The notes beneath the pieces were generated by a model. That model was not told the DNA's origin and made no database searches. It saw nothing but the letters and a program-made list of their open reading frames with translations. Below are positions 8,186 through 15,153 of a stretch of DNA of 64,000 nucleotides, in pieces. Within the stretch, counting starts at the first letter, position 1. Each line of letters opens with the position of its first letter. The translations under genes were made by a program, and so were the position numbers. The stretch is taken from contig NZ_JAPEMV010000004.1 of assembly GCF_026342355.1 (NCBI RefSeq), positions 310,001 through 374,000 on the forward strand. The letters are read 5' to 3'. The stretch comes from Streptomyces sp. NBC_00249. Lineage in GTDB: Bacteria; Actinomycetota; Actinomycetes; Streptomycetales; Streptomycetaceae.

Positions 8186-9030
8186 CCCTGCGGGTCGGGC
8201 GGGGTGCGCAGGTGGCGGGCCGGCCAGGGCTCGTGGGCCAGTACGTAGCCGACGCACACGGCCAGGGTGATGACGACGAACAGCATGATCAGCCAGGACA
8301 GGAAGACGAAGACGGAGCCGAGGCCGCCGAACTGCTGCAGGCTCCGGTTCAGGGCGATCGGCATGTAGATCCGCGACCCCAGCGACATCAGCTCCTGCCC
8401 CACCCCGGCCATGACCGCGCCGGGCAGCAGCGGCAGCCAGGGGATCCGTGCGCCGAGCAGCAGGTGCTGCGTCCACCACCACATCAGGGTGCCGCTGACC
8501 ACGGAGAGCAGGATCCCGCCGACGGGGCCCGCGCCGAAGGCGTCCTGCACCGGCCCCTGGAAGAGCAGCGCGGCCAGCCACACGCCCAGCCAGGCGACCC
8601 ACCGCCACGCCGCCAGCCGGGCCTTGGCCTTGGGCAGGTGCCAGGAGCGCTCGCACATCGTCTGGAGGGCGCGGCTGCACGCGGTCGCCGAGAGCAGGGT
8701 GACCACGACGCCCACCCACCCGGTGCCCGTCTTCACCTCGCTGTCGGTGGCGGCGTACACCGCGGTGACCTGCTCCAGCGCCGCGTCCTGCAGGCCCAGG
8801 GCGGTACGCAGGGAGGAGGCGAGCTGCTCCTGGAGCCAGTCGGGGGCCAGGGCGCCGACCACGAACAGCACGGGCACCGCCCCGAGGAAGGCCTGCGCGG
8901 CCAGCCGGGTCGCGCAGTCGAGGACCCGGACGGTCCGGAGCTGGTCCAGGACCCGCCCGAGCAGCGGGGTGTGCCGCCGCATCCAGCCGGGGACGGCGAA
9001 CCGGAAGGGACCGGTCTCCGGTTCAGCCAC
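8182..9030 (-). CDS. YihY/BrkB-family membrane protein
   Basis: About 282 residues with six hydrophobic helices in the YihY/virulence factor BrkB arrangement. Landmarks are AQAFLGAVPVLFVVGALAP in the first helix and FGGLGSVFVFLSWLIMLFVV near the end. The family was once called ribonuclease BN in error; its molecular role is unsettled. The GTG start has GAGGAG seven bases upstream in the message, and the longer open frame is ignored. The gene is convergent with the membrane protein to its left and shares a four-base stop overlap with it. Confidence 0.9.
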   Translation of the reverse strand: MAEPETGPFRFAVPGWMRRHTPLLGRVLDQLRTVRVLDCATRLAAQAFLGAVPVLFVVGALAPDWLQEQLASSLRTALGLQDAALEQVTAVYAATDSEVKTGTGWVGVVVTLLSATACSRALQTMCERSWHLPKAKARLAAWRWVAWLGVWLAALLFQGPVQDAFGAGPVGGILLSVVSGTLMWWWTQHLLLGARIPWLPLLPGAVMAGVGQELMSLGSRIYMPIALNRSLQQFGGLGSVFVFLSWLIMLFVVITLAVCVGYVLAHEPWPARHLRTPPDPQG

Positions 9031-9192
9031 GTCGGAACTCCTCGGGGGCGCGGTCGCCGGCGGCTGCCGCCGCCCTTCCACGAGAACAATGACGGAGTCG
9101 GGCAATGTCTGGCATTTCGCCACTCGGCCGGGGGCCTCCCGTGATTCCATCGCGGCGGGGAGCCGTCACCCGCAGGACCTGGAGGAGGCCCC

Positions 9193-9345
9193 GTGCCCAG
9201 ACCGGCCGACGTTGCGCACAGCGCGGCCTTCCACCGGGACCTGGACATCGGCCGCTTCGCCGACGACACGGGCGCGGTACGGGTCGTCGTACCGGTGCCG
9301 GGGTGGGAGCGGTACGTCCGCACCGCCGGCGACGGCCAGGACTGA
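9193..9345 (+). CDS. Small hypothetical protein (50 aa)
   Basis: A GTG-started reading frame with a strong GGAGGAGG ribosome site just upstream. It encodes 50 mostly charged residues including FHRDLDIGRFADDTG and WERYVRTAGDG. No family is recognised, and no signal peptide or membrane helix is visible. It lies in the gap between the divergent YihY gene and the ECF41 sigma gene. Good ribosome binding and codon bias argue that it is real, but length makes this tentative. Confidence 0.5.
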   Translation: MPRPADVAHSAAFHRDLDIGRFADDTGAVRVVVPVPGWERYVRTAGDGQD

Positions 9346-9482
9346 CCGGGCGGCGGCGGCGTGTGCGGTGTGTGCGGCGGGTCGGCGGAACTTCCCCGCG
9401 GGCGGCGTTCGTTGACCGAGTGGCCGCGACCGCCTCCGCGCGGGGCGCGCCGGCGGATCACGACACACGGGGGATGTGCACG

Positions 9483-10394
9483 GTGGACGAGAAGGAACTG
9501 CTCGCGCTGAGGTTCGACGAGCACCGGCCCCATCTGCGGGCGGTGGGCTACCGGATGCTGGGCTCGCTCAGCGACGCGGAGGACGCCGTCCAGGAGGCCT
9601 GGCTCAAGCTGAACCGCTCCGACGTCACCGGCGTCGAGAACCTGGGCGGCTGGCTGACCACGGTCGTCGGGCGGGTCTGCCTGGACATGCTGCGCTCACG
9701 CACCACGCGGCGCGAGGAGCCCCTGGAGCCCGAGGTCCCGGGGCAGGACGGAGCGCCGGTACGGCTGCCCGACCCGCTGGTCAGCGGCCCCGACCGGATC
9801 GATCCCGAGCAGGAGGTGCTGCTGGCGGACTCGGTCGGGATCGCGCTGATGGTGGTGATGGAGTCCCTGTCGCCCGCCGAGCGGCTCTCCTTCGTCCTGC
9901 ACGACCTGTTCGCCGTGCCCTTCGAGGCCATCGCCCCGCTCGTGGACAAGACCCCGGCCGCCACCAGACAGCTCGCCAGCCGGGCCCGGCGGCGGGTCCA
10001 GGGCGGGGCGCCCGCCCCCGACACGGACCTCGCCGGTCTGCGCCGGGTGGTCGACGCCTTCCTCGCCGCCTCGCGCGGCGGGGACTTCGAGGCCCTCGTC
10101 CGCGTCCTGGACCCCGCGGTCGTGGCCCGCTCCGACGGCGGCACCCTGCTGCCCGGGGTGCTGCGGCGCGGTGCGGCGGAGGTCGCCTCCCAGGCGATCA
10201 CCTTCGCCCGGTTCGCGCAGGACGCCCGCCCGGTGCTGGTCAACGGCCTGCCCGGGGTGGTCGCGCTGGCCGGGGGCAGGCCGGTGTCGGTGATGGCGTT
10301 CACCGTCCGGGGCGGTGTGATCACCTCCCTGGACATCCTCACCGACCCCGAGCGGCTCGCGGCGCTGGACCTGGGCGGCGCCCTGGGCGGGTGA
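9483..10394 (+). CDS. ECF41-type RNA polymerase sigma factor with SnoaL-like C-terminus
   Basis: About 303 residues. Region 2 reads LRAVGYRMLGSLSDAEDAVQEAWLKL; region 4 is SPAERLSFVLHDLFAVPFEAIAPLVDKTPAATRQLASRARRRV. A SnoaL-like domain follows from about residue 185, with RSDGGT and a terminal ILTDPERL that resembles the regulatory motif of ECF41 sigma factors. In ECF41 the C-terminal domain itself both activates and restrains the sigma factor, replacing an anti-sigma protein. Such genes usually sit beside a carboxymuconolactone decarboxylase or oxidoreductase; none is adjacent here. Start choice is between ATG 9474 and this GTG, which has GGGGG at better spacing. Confidence 0.88.
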   Translation: MDEKELLALRFDEHRPHLRAVGYRMLGSLSDAEDAVQEAWLKLNRSDVTGVENLGGWLTTVVGRVCLDMLRSRTTRREEPLEPEVPGQDGAPVRLPDPLVSGPDRIDPEQEVLLADSVGIALMVVMESLSPAERLSFVLHDLFAVPFEAIAPLVDKTPAATRQLASRARRRVQGGAPAPDTDLAGLRRVVDAFLAASRGGDFEALVRVLDPAVVARSDGGTLLPGVLRRGAAEVASQAITFARFAQDARPVLVNGLPGVVALAGGRPVSVMAFTVRGGVITSLDILTDPERLAALDLGGALGG

Positions 10395-10406
10395 GGCGGG
10401 TCGGCG

Positions 10407-10934
10407 TCAGGGCCGCAGCTGGTCGGTGAACCGCTTGAGAGCCTTCGCGCCCAGGGGGTCGACCAGCGGGTGCAGGGCCCGGTCCAGGAGGCGCAGGCCG
10501 GGCAGCCGCAGCGCCCCGAAGAAGGCGAACCGGGTGCCGTCCCCCTCCGGGACGGCGGCCAGTCCGCCCAGCACGAACCGGCTCTGCATCAGGCACCAGC
10601 CCGGCCGCAGGGTGATGTCGAAGCGTGCCCGCATGCCCAGGGGGCTGCGGGCGCGCGCTTCGAGGCGCTCCCCATCGGCGGACGCGGAGGTCACCGTGAA
10701 GGCGCTGATGTCGCTGATGAGCAGCGGCATCTGCCGTTCCAGGTCCGAGGCCAGCTCCCAGACCCGCTCGAAGGGGTCGGGCAGCAGGTGTTCGGCGAAG
10801 CTCGAGCCCGGGGTGCTGCGGGCGACGACCCGCAGCTTGCGGACGGGGTCGAGCCCGGTCACGGCGGGCCAGGCGGCGGGCCCGGCGGGCCCGGCGGGCC
10901 CGGCGGGCCGGGGGGACGTATCGCGGTCGGTCAT
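10407..10934 (-). CDS. SRPBCC-family protein, translationally coupled to an ECF sigma factor
   Basis: A 175-residue protein. After a Gly-Pro-Ala repeat tail (residues about 10-22) it shows an SRPBCC (START-like) helix-grip fold: DPFERVWELASDLERQMPLLISDIS, DGERLEARARSPLGMRARFDITLRPGW and FAFFGALRLPG. Such proteins bind hydrophobic ligands or act as cyclases. Its ATG overlaps the stop of the upstream sigma gene (ATGA), so the two are made together. That pairing suggests a ligand-linked partner of the sigma factor, which is inference. The N-terminal repeat is encoded by four 9-base units and may vary in length between strains. Confidence 0.8.
   Translation of the reverse strand: MTDRDTSPRPAGPAGPAGPAAWPAVTGLDPVRKLRVVARSTPGSSFAEHLLPDPFERVWELASDLERQMPLLISDISAFTVTSASADGERLEARARSPLGMRARFDITLRPGWCLMQSRFVLGGLAAVPEGDGTRFAFFGALRLPGLRLLDRALHPLVDPLGAKALKRFTDQLRP
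10875..10910. repeat. Four tandem 9-bp units encoding Gly-Pro-Ala repeats
   Basis: GGCGGGCCC occurs three times in a row, followed by GGCGGGCCG. On the coding strand this gives consecutive Gly-Pro-Ala triplets in the SRPBCC N-terminus. The unit is a multiple of three, so slippage would change length without breaking the frame. Confidence 0.8.
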
Positions 10935-11488
10935 CGCTCCCACGCCTTTCGGAAGCTGCGGCGGGCCCGGAACAGGCGGGTCCGGACGGTGGGTTCGGGT
11001 ACGCCGAGGAGGGCGCTGACGGAGTGCTCGTCCAGCCCTTCTAGGTCCCGCAGGACGAGCACGGCCCGGTGCGCCGGGGTGAGGCGTTCCAGTACGTCGC
11101 GCACGTCGGCGGCCAGCTGCGGGTCGCCGCGTCCGGGGACCTCGTCGAGCGGGTCCGCCACCGTGCGCGCCGCCGCGCGGGCGATCCGTACCGCCTCGCG
11201 TACGGCGATCACCCGCGCCCAGCCGAACAGGGCGGCTGGCTCCCGCAGTTGGCCGATGCTGCGGAAGATGACGATCAGCGCCTCCTGGGTGGCGTCCGGC
11301 CCGTCCTGGAGCGCGATGGGGCCGCACAGCCGCCCGACGTACGGGGTGAGGAGGTCCAGGAGTTCCTGGACGGCCATCCGGTCCCCGCGCTGGGCGGAGC
11401 GTACGAGCACGGCCAGGTCGGGGGCGGCGGTGCGGCCGGGGGCCGCCGTGGCCGTCACCACCGGCCCGTTCAACGGGGGTTCCATCAT
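10931..11488 (-). CDS. ECF-family RNA polymerase sigma factor
   Basis: About 185 residues. Region 2 covers MAVQELLDLLTPYVGRLCGPIALQDGPDATQEALIVIF; region 4 covers LTPAHRAVLVLRDLEGLDEHSVSALLGVPEPTVRTRLFRARRSF. Length is normal for an ECF sigma factor. Two in-frame ATG codons lie three bases apart; the second has GAGGAGG at better spacing. No anti-sigma gene with a zinc-binding HxxxCxxC motif is adjacent. The only coupled gene is the SRPBCC protein, whose ATG overlaps this stop codon. The gene is therefore either unregulated at protein level or controlled in a non-standard way. Confidence 0.9.
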   Translation of the reverse strand: MMEPPLNGPVVTATAAPGRTAAPDLAVLVRSAQRGDRMAVQELLDLLTPYVGRLCGPIALQDGPDATQEALIVIFRSIGQLREPAALFGWARVIAVREAVRIARAAARTVADPLDEVPGRGDPQLAADVRDVLERLTPAHRAVLVLRDLEGLDEHSVSALLGVPEPTVRTRLFRARRSFRKAWER

Positions 11489-11647
11489 GTCCTCCTCGGC
11501 GCTCCGGGGCGGTGGCGGCGTCCCGGAGGGAAGGAGGGGGCGGACGGGCCGGACATTCCCGTGACCCGCGTCACATCACGCGCAGGGCGGGGTCCGCGCC
11601 AACATCTGTTGAACCGGGGCGAATTGAGGCTGGAGGGGCCAGAGCGA

Positions 11648-12040
11648 CTACGTCCGGTCGACGAACACGCTGGTGGACTTGACTCGGGCGGTGGCCCGCA
11701 TGCCGACCGCCAGGCCCAGTTCCTCCACGGCCTCCCGGGTCAGCAGGGACACCACCCGGTGCGGTCCGGCCTGGATCTCCACCTGGGCGCCGACACTGCC
11801 CAGCTTGATGGCGGTCACGATGCCCGGGAAGGCGTTGCGGGCCGAGGTGTACGGCGCGTCCTCGTCCTCGCCGCCCTCCTGCGCCACCTGGACGCAGAAC
11901 GCCGCCAGGTCCGGCCCGTCGACGATCCTGCGGGTCCCCTCGCGGCGCGTCGGGAAGCGGCCGGCGTCAGCCCAGCGGCGGGCGGTGTCACTGCTGACGC
12001 CGAGCAGCCGGGCTGCCTGGCCGATCGTGTACGTCTCCAT
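11648..12040 (-). CDS. HTH/TOBE molybdate-binding-like protein
   Basis: A 130-residue fusion. The first 50 residues are an excisionase/MerR-like helix-turn-helix, YTIGQAARLLGVSSDTARRWADAGRFP. From about residue 65 a Mop/TOBE domain follows, with SARNAFPGIVTAIKLGSVGAQVEIQAGPHRVVSLLTREAVEELGL, the fold that binds molybdate or similar oxyanions. It resembles a compact ModE or molybdopterin-binding regulator. No mod transporter genes are next to it, so its targets lie elsewhere. The ATG start gives exactly the HTH and TOBE domains. Confidence 0.88.
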   Translation of the reverse strand: METYTIGQAARLLGVSSDTARRWADAGRFPTRREGTRRIVDGPDLAAFCVQVAQEGGEDEDAPYTSARNAFPGIVTAIKLGSVGAQVEIQAGPHRVVSLLTREAVEELGLAVGMRATARVKSTSVFVDRT

Positions 12041-12063
12041 GCGGCGCAGCCTACGGCCCGTGC

Positions 12064-13062
12064 TCAGCCGGCCAGGAGCAGGGCGTCCGCCACGGCCGTA
12101 CGGGCGTAGAGGACGGAGCGGCCGCTGCGGTGGGCGCTGACCAGGCCCGCGTTGCGCAGGGCCGTCAGGTGCTGGGAGACCCCGGCCGCCGAGAGGCCGC
12201 AGTGGCGGGCGAGCTGGGTGGTGGACGCGGGGGTGTCGAGCTCGGCCAGCAGCAGGGCGCGGGAGCGGCCCAGTACGGCGGCGACGGCCTCGGACGTCGA
12301 GGTCGTACGGGGTTCCCACAGGGTGCCGGTGCCGCGCGCCGGGTAGGCCAGCTGGGGCGGTTCGGGGACCACCGCGCGGGTCAGGACCTTGCGCCAGGCG
12401 AAGGCCGAGGGCACCAGCAGCAGCCCGGCGCCCGACTTGTCGCGGGTCGGCGTGCAGTGCTTGCGGACCAGGCGCAGGGTGCCGGCGTCCCACCGTACGG
12501 ATTCGTGCAGCTCGTTGAGGACGTACGCGGAACCGTGCTCGGCCACCAGCCGGGCCCGGTGGAAGACGTCCGCCTCCAGCAGCTGGCGGATCCGGGCCCA
12601 GTAGGGTGCCAGCGCGATCTCCCAGTACGTCTCGATCTCCGCCGTGACCTTCTCCAGCGCCTCCTCGGGCTCCTCGTGGAGCAGCCGCAGCCGTGCGGAG
12701 CCGGAGCCGGCGCCCAGCTCGGCGATGTCCCTGCGGAGCTGTTCGGGGCGGGAGGCGCGGATGGCCGCCAGCTCGGCGGGGAGTTCGGGGAAGGGCCCGG
12801 CCGGGGTCGGGTTGAGGAAGTCCGCGAGGTAGCCGCGCGCCGGGATCAGCTCGTGCAGCCAGCCCCGGTGCAGGCCCGCGCGCAGCAGCCGGGGGCGGAC
12901 CTGCCCGGCCCAACGGCGGTACGGGGAGGGCTCGGCGGGGTCCTTCAGCAGCCGGTAGCTGGTGACGACCTCCCACATCGGGGAGACCGCGAACCGGGTC
13001 TGCGCCAGGTCCGTCGCGGAGAAGATGAGCCCCGACTCGGGCTCCGGCATCGGCTGTTCCAT
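12064..13062 (-). CDS. DUF5937 regulator with C-terminal ArsR-type HTH
   Basis: A 332-residue protein. The N-terminal two thirds is the Streptomyces-type DUF5937 region, with FAVSPMWEVVTSYRLLKDP, LPAELAAIRASRPEQLRRDI and YWARIRQLLEADVFHRARL. The C-terminal 80 residues form an ArsR-like winged helix, TTQLARHCGLSAAGVSQHLTALRNAGLVSAHRSGRSVLYART. It is divergent from an MFS exporter across about 90 bases, so the exporter is its likely target and the DUF region the likely drug sensor. A second member with the same architecture lies near 50 kb. Confidence 0.88.
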   Translation of the reverse strand: MEQPMPEPESGLIFSATDLAQTRFAVSPMWEVVTSYRLLKDPAEPSPYRRWAGQVRPRLLRAGLHRGWLHELIPARGYLADFLNPTPAGPFPELPAELAAIRASRPEQLRRDIAELGAGSGSARLRLLHEEPEEALEKVTAEIETYWEIALAPYWARIRQLLEADVFHRARLVAEHGSAYVLNELHESVRWDAGTLRLVRKHCTPTRDKSGAGLLLVPSAFAWRKVLTRAVVPEPPQLAYPARGTGTLWEPRTTSTSEAVAAVLGRSRALLLAELDTPASTTQLARHCGLSAAGVSQHLTALRNAGLVSAHRSGRSVLYARTAVADALLLAG

Positions 13063-13153
13063 CTCTGTGCCCCCGAGTCGCTCCGTGCTCCGTTGGATTC
13101 GGTCTGAGCTTAATCAGTTCGGGGCGGTGGGGGCAGGGGCGCAGTCTCCTCTC

Positions 13154-14347
13154 ATGTTCTCCACCTTCCGCGGACTCCCGCACACCGTCTGGACCCTGTT
13201 CGCCGGAACGGTCGTCAACCGGCTCGGCCACCTGGTCACCCCGTTCCTGGTGTTCCTGCTGGCCGACCGGGGGATCAGCGCCGCCGAGACCCCGTACGTC
13301 CTCGGCGCGCTCGGCGCGGGCAACCTGATCGGTCCGGCCCTGGGCGGGGTGCTCGCCGACCGGATCGGGCGCCGGCCGACGATGCTGATCGGGCTGACCG
13401 GTGCGGCGGCGGCGCAGGGCGCGCTGTTCCTGGCGCCGGGGGCTCTGGCCATGGGGGCGGCGGCGCTGCTGCTGAGCGCCGCTTCGGCGACGGTCTCCCC
13501 GGCCGCGTTCGCGCTGATGGCCGACGCGGTCGAGGGCGAGCGCAGGCAGCGGGCGTACGCCCTGTTCCAGTGGGGCGTCAACATCGGCACGGCCGTCGCC
13601 GGGGTGCTCGGCGGCTTCCTCGCCGCGAACGGGTACTGGCTGCTCTTCGCGGTCGACGCCGGGTCCCTGCTGGCCTACGCCGCCGTGGTCGCGGTCCGGC
13701 TGCGCGAACCGGCCCGGGCCCCGCGCTCCGGGGCCGGGGCGAAGGGCGGCATCGGCTACGGGGTGGTGCTGCGGGACCGGCTGATGATGGCGCTGCTGCC
13801 GCTGTTCGGCATCCAGCTGTTCGTGTACTCGCTGACCGAGGTGGCCCTGCCGCTGTCCATGCGCGACAGCGGGCTCTCCCCCGCCGCGTACGGCGCGATG
13901 GCCGCCGTCAACGCGGTGCTGGTGGTGGCCCTCCAGCCGCTGCTGACGGCCCGTGTCGCGAAGCTGCCGCAGCTGCCGGTGCAGGCGGGCGGCAGCGCGC
14001 TGATCGCCGTCGGGGTGGCGGCGACCGGACTCGCCGACGGGCTGGTGGGCTACACGGTGTCGGTGGTGCTCTGGTCGCTCGGCGAGGTCGTCTGCGCGGG
14101 GATCTCGGCCTCGGTGGTCGCGAACCTCGCCCCGGCCGAGGCCCGGGGCCGCTACCAGGGCGCCTTCAGCTGGACCTGGGGCGTCGCCCGCTTCGTCGCC
14201 CTCACCCTGGGCGTGAGCCTCTACTCGGGCGTCGGCCCGGCGGCGCTGTGGTGGACGGCCCTGCTGGCCGGACTGCTCTGCTCGGCGGGCATCGTCACCC
14301 TGCGCCGGCGCGTCACCGCCCGCGTGGACCACGCCCTGGCGGCGTAA
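13154..14347 (+). CDS. MFS drug-exporter-type transporter
   Basis: A 397-residue protein with twelve hydrophobic segments of the major facilitator fold. The loop between helices 2 and 3 carries LADRIGRRPTM, the MFS motif A, and helix 5 follows GVNIGTAVAGVLGGFLA. The set resembles MdtH/YfcJ-like proton-driven multidrug exporters. It faces the DUF5937/HTH gene across a short promoter region and is presumably regulated by it. The substrate is unknown. A hairpin cluster ends the transcript. Confidence 0.92.
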   Translation: MFSTFRGLPHTVWTLFAGTVVNRLGHLVTPFLVFLLADRGISAAETPYVLGALGAGNLIGPALGGVLADRIGRRPTMLIGLTGAAAAQGALFLAPGALAMGAAALLLSAASATVSPAAFALMADAVEGERRQRAYALFQWGVNIGTAVAGVLGGFLAANGYWLLFAVDAGSLLAYAAVVAVRLREPARAPRSGAGAKGGIGYGVVLRDRLMMALLPLFGIQLFVYSLTEVALPLSMRDSGLSPAAYGAMAAVNAVLVVALQPLLTARVAKLPQLPVQAGGSALIAVGVAATGLADGLVGYTVSVVLWSLGEVVCAGISASVVANLAPAEARGRYQGAFSWTWGVARFVALTLGVSLYSGVGPAALWWTALLAGLLCSAGIVTLRRRVTARVDHALAA

Positions 14348-14372
14348 GCCGTCTAGCCCGCCCCACGAACCG

Positions 14373-14489
14373 CGGGCCGTAGGACGGGGAGCCACAGGGG
14401 AGCCCCCCGCCCCACGGCCCGTGCCCCCACTCTCCGGGGCCCCTGCCCGGAGGGCACGGGCCCCGGCGGCGTGGTCGTCGCCGGGGCCC
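14373..14489. terminator. Cluster of hairpin terminators between the MFS gene and kdpC
   Basis: Three perfect stems lie side by side. CGGGCCGT pairs with ACGGCCCG (14373-14380 with 14414-14421). CCCGTGCCC pairs with GGGCACGGG (14418-14426 with 14452-14460). GGGCCCCGGCG pairs with CGCCGGGGCCC (14458-14468 with 14479-14489). The arms overlap at their edges, so they compete in one RNA. The last stem ends six bases after the kdpC stop and is probably the kdp terminator; the first serves the MFS gene. Confidence 0.7.
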
Positions 14490-14494
14490 TGTCG

Positions 14495-15130
14495 TCAGCG
14501 CCGCGTGAGGTCGCGCAGGGCCGTGTTGAGTTCGAGGACGTTGACGCGGGGTTCGCCCATGAAGCCCAGGGTGCGGCCCTCGGTGTGCGCGGCGATCAGG
14601 CGCTCCACCTCCGCCACGGTGAGGCCGTTGCGGGCGGCGACGCGGTGGGCCTGGAGGGCGGCGTACTCCGGGGAGATCGCCGGGTCCAGGCCGGAGCCGG
14701 AGGAGGTGACGGCGTCGGCGGGGACCTGCGCGGGCTGCGGGGTCCAGCCGGGGACGGTGTTGTCGGCCAGGACCTTGGCCTTGGCCTCCTCGACCGCCTT
14801 GACCAGGTCGGGGTTGTCGGCGGCCTTGTTGCTCGCGCCGGACAGCAGCAGCTCGTACTGCGTGTTGACGCTGTTCTTCCCGAGTCCGGCGGACGGCCGG
14901 GGCTGGAAGAAGCGCGGATCGTCCCCGTAGCTCTGGCCGATGAGCGCCGAGCCGACGACCTGTCCGCTGCCGTCCTTGACCTCGGAGCCGTTGGCCTGGG
15001 AGGGGAAGGCGGCCTGGGCGACGCCGGTGACGGCGAGCGGGTAGAGCACCCCGCACAGGACGGTCAGGACGAGCAGGGCCCGCAGGCCGGCCGCGAGCAG
15101 TCGCGCTGTGTTGCCTACAGAGTTGTTCAT
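14495..15130 (-). CDS. kdpC: Potassium-transporting ATPase subunit C
   Basis: A 211-residue KdpC. One N-terminal transmembrane helix (LLVLTVLCGVLYPLAVTGVA) anchors a periplasm-facing domain with SYGDDPRFFQPRPSA and SGSGLDPAISPEYAALQ. The latter is the family hallmark and contacts KdpA and KdpB. KdpC stabilises the complex and helps ATP binding. It is the last gene of the operon, 23 bases after kdpB, and is followed at once by a strong hairpin. No kdpD or kdpE gene follows. Confidence 0.97.
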   Translation of the reverse strand: MNNSVGNTARLLAAGLRALLVLTVLCGVLYPLAVTGVAQAAFPSQANGSEVKDGSGQVVGSALIGQSYGDDPRFFQPRPSAGLGKNSVNTQYELLLSGASNKAADNPDLVKAVEEAKAKVLADNTVPGWTPQPAQVPADAVTSSGSGLDPAISPEYAALQAHRVAARNGLTVAEVERLIAAHTEGRTLGFMGEPRVNVLELNTALRDLTRR

Positions 15131-15153
15131 TGTCGTCTCAGCACGTTCCTAGT

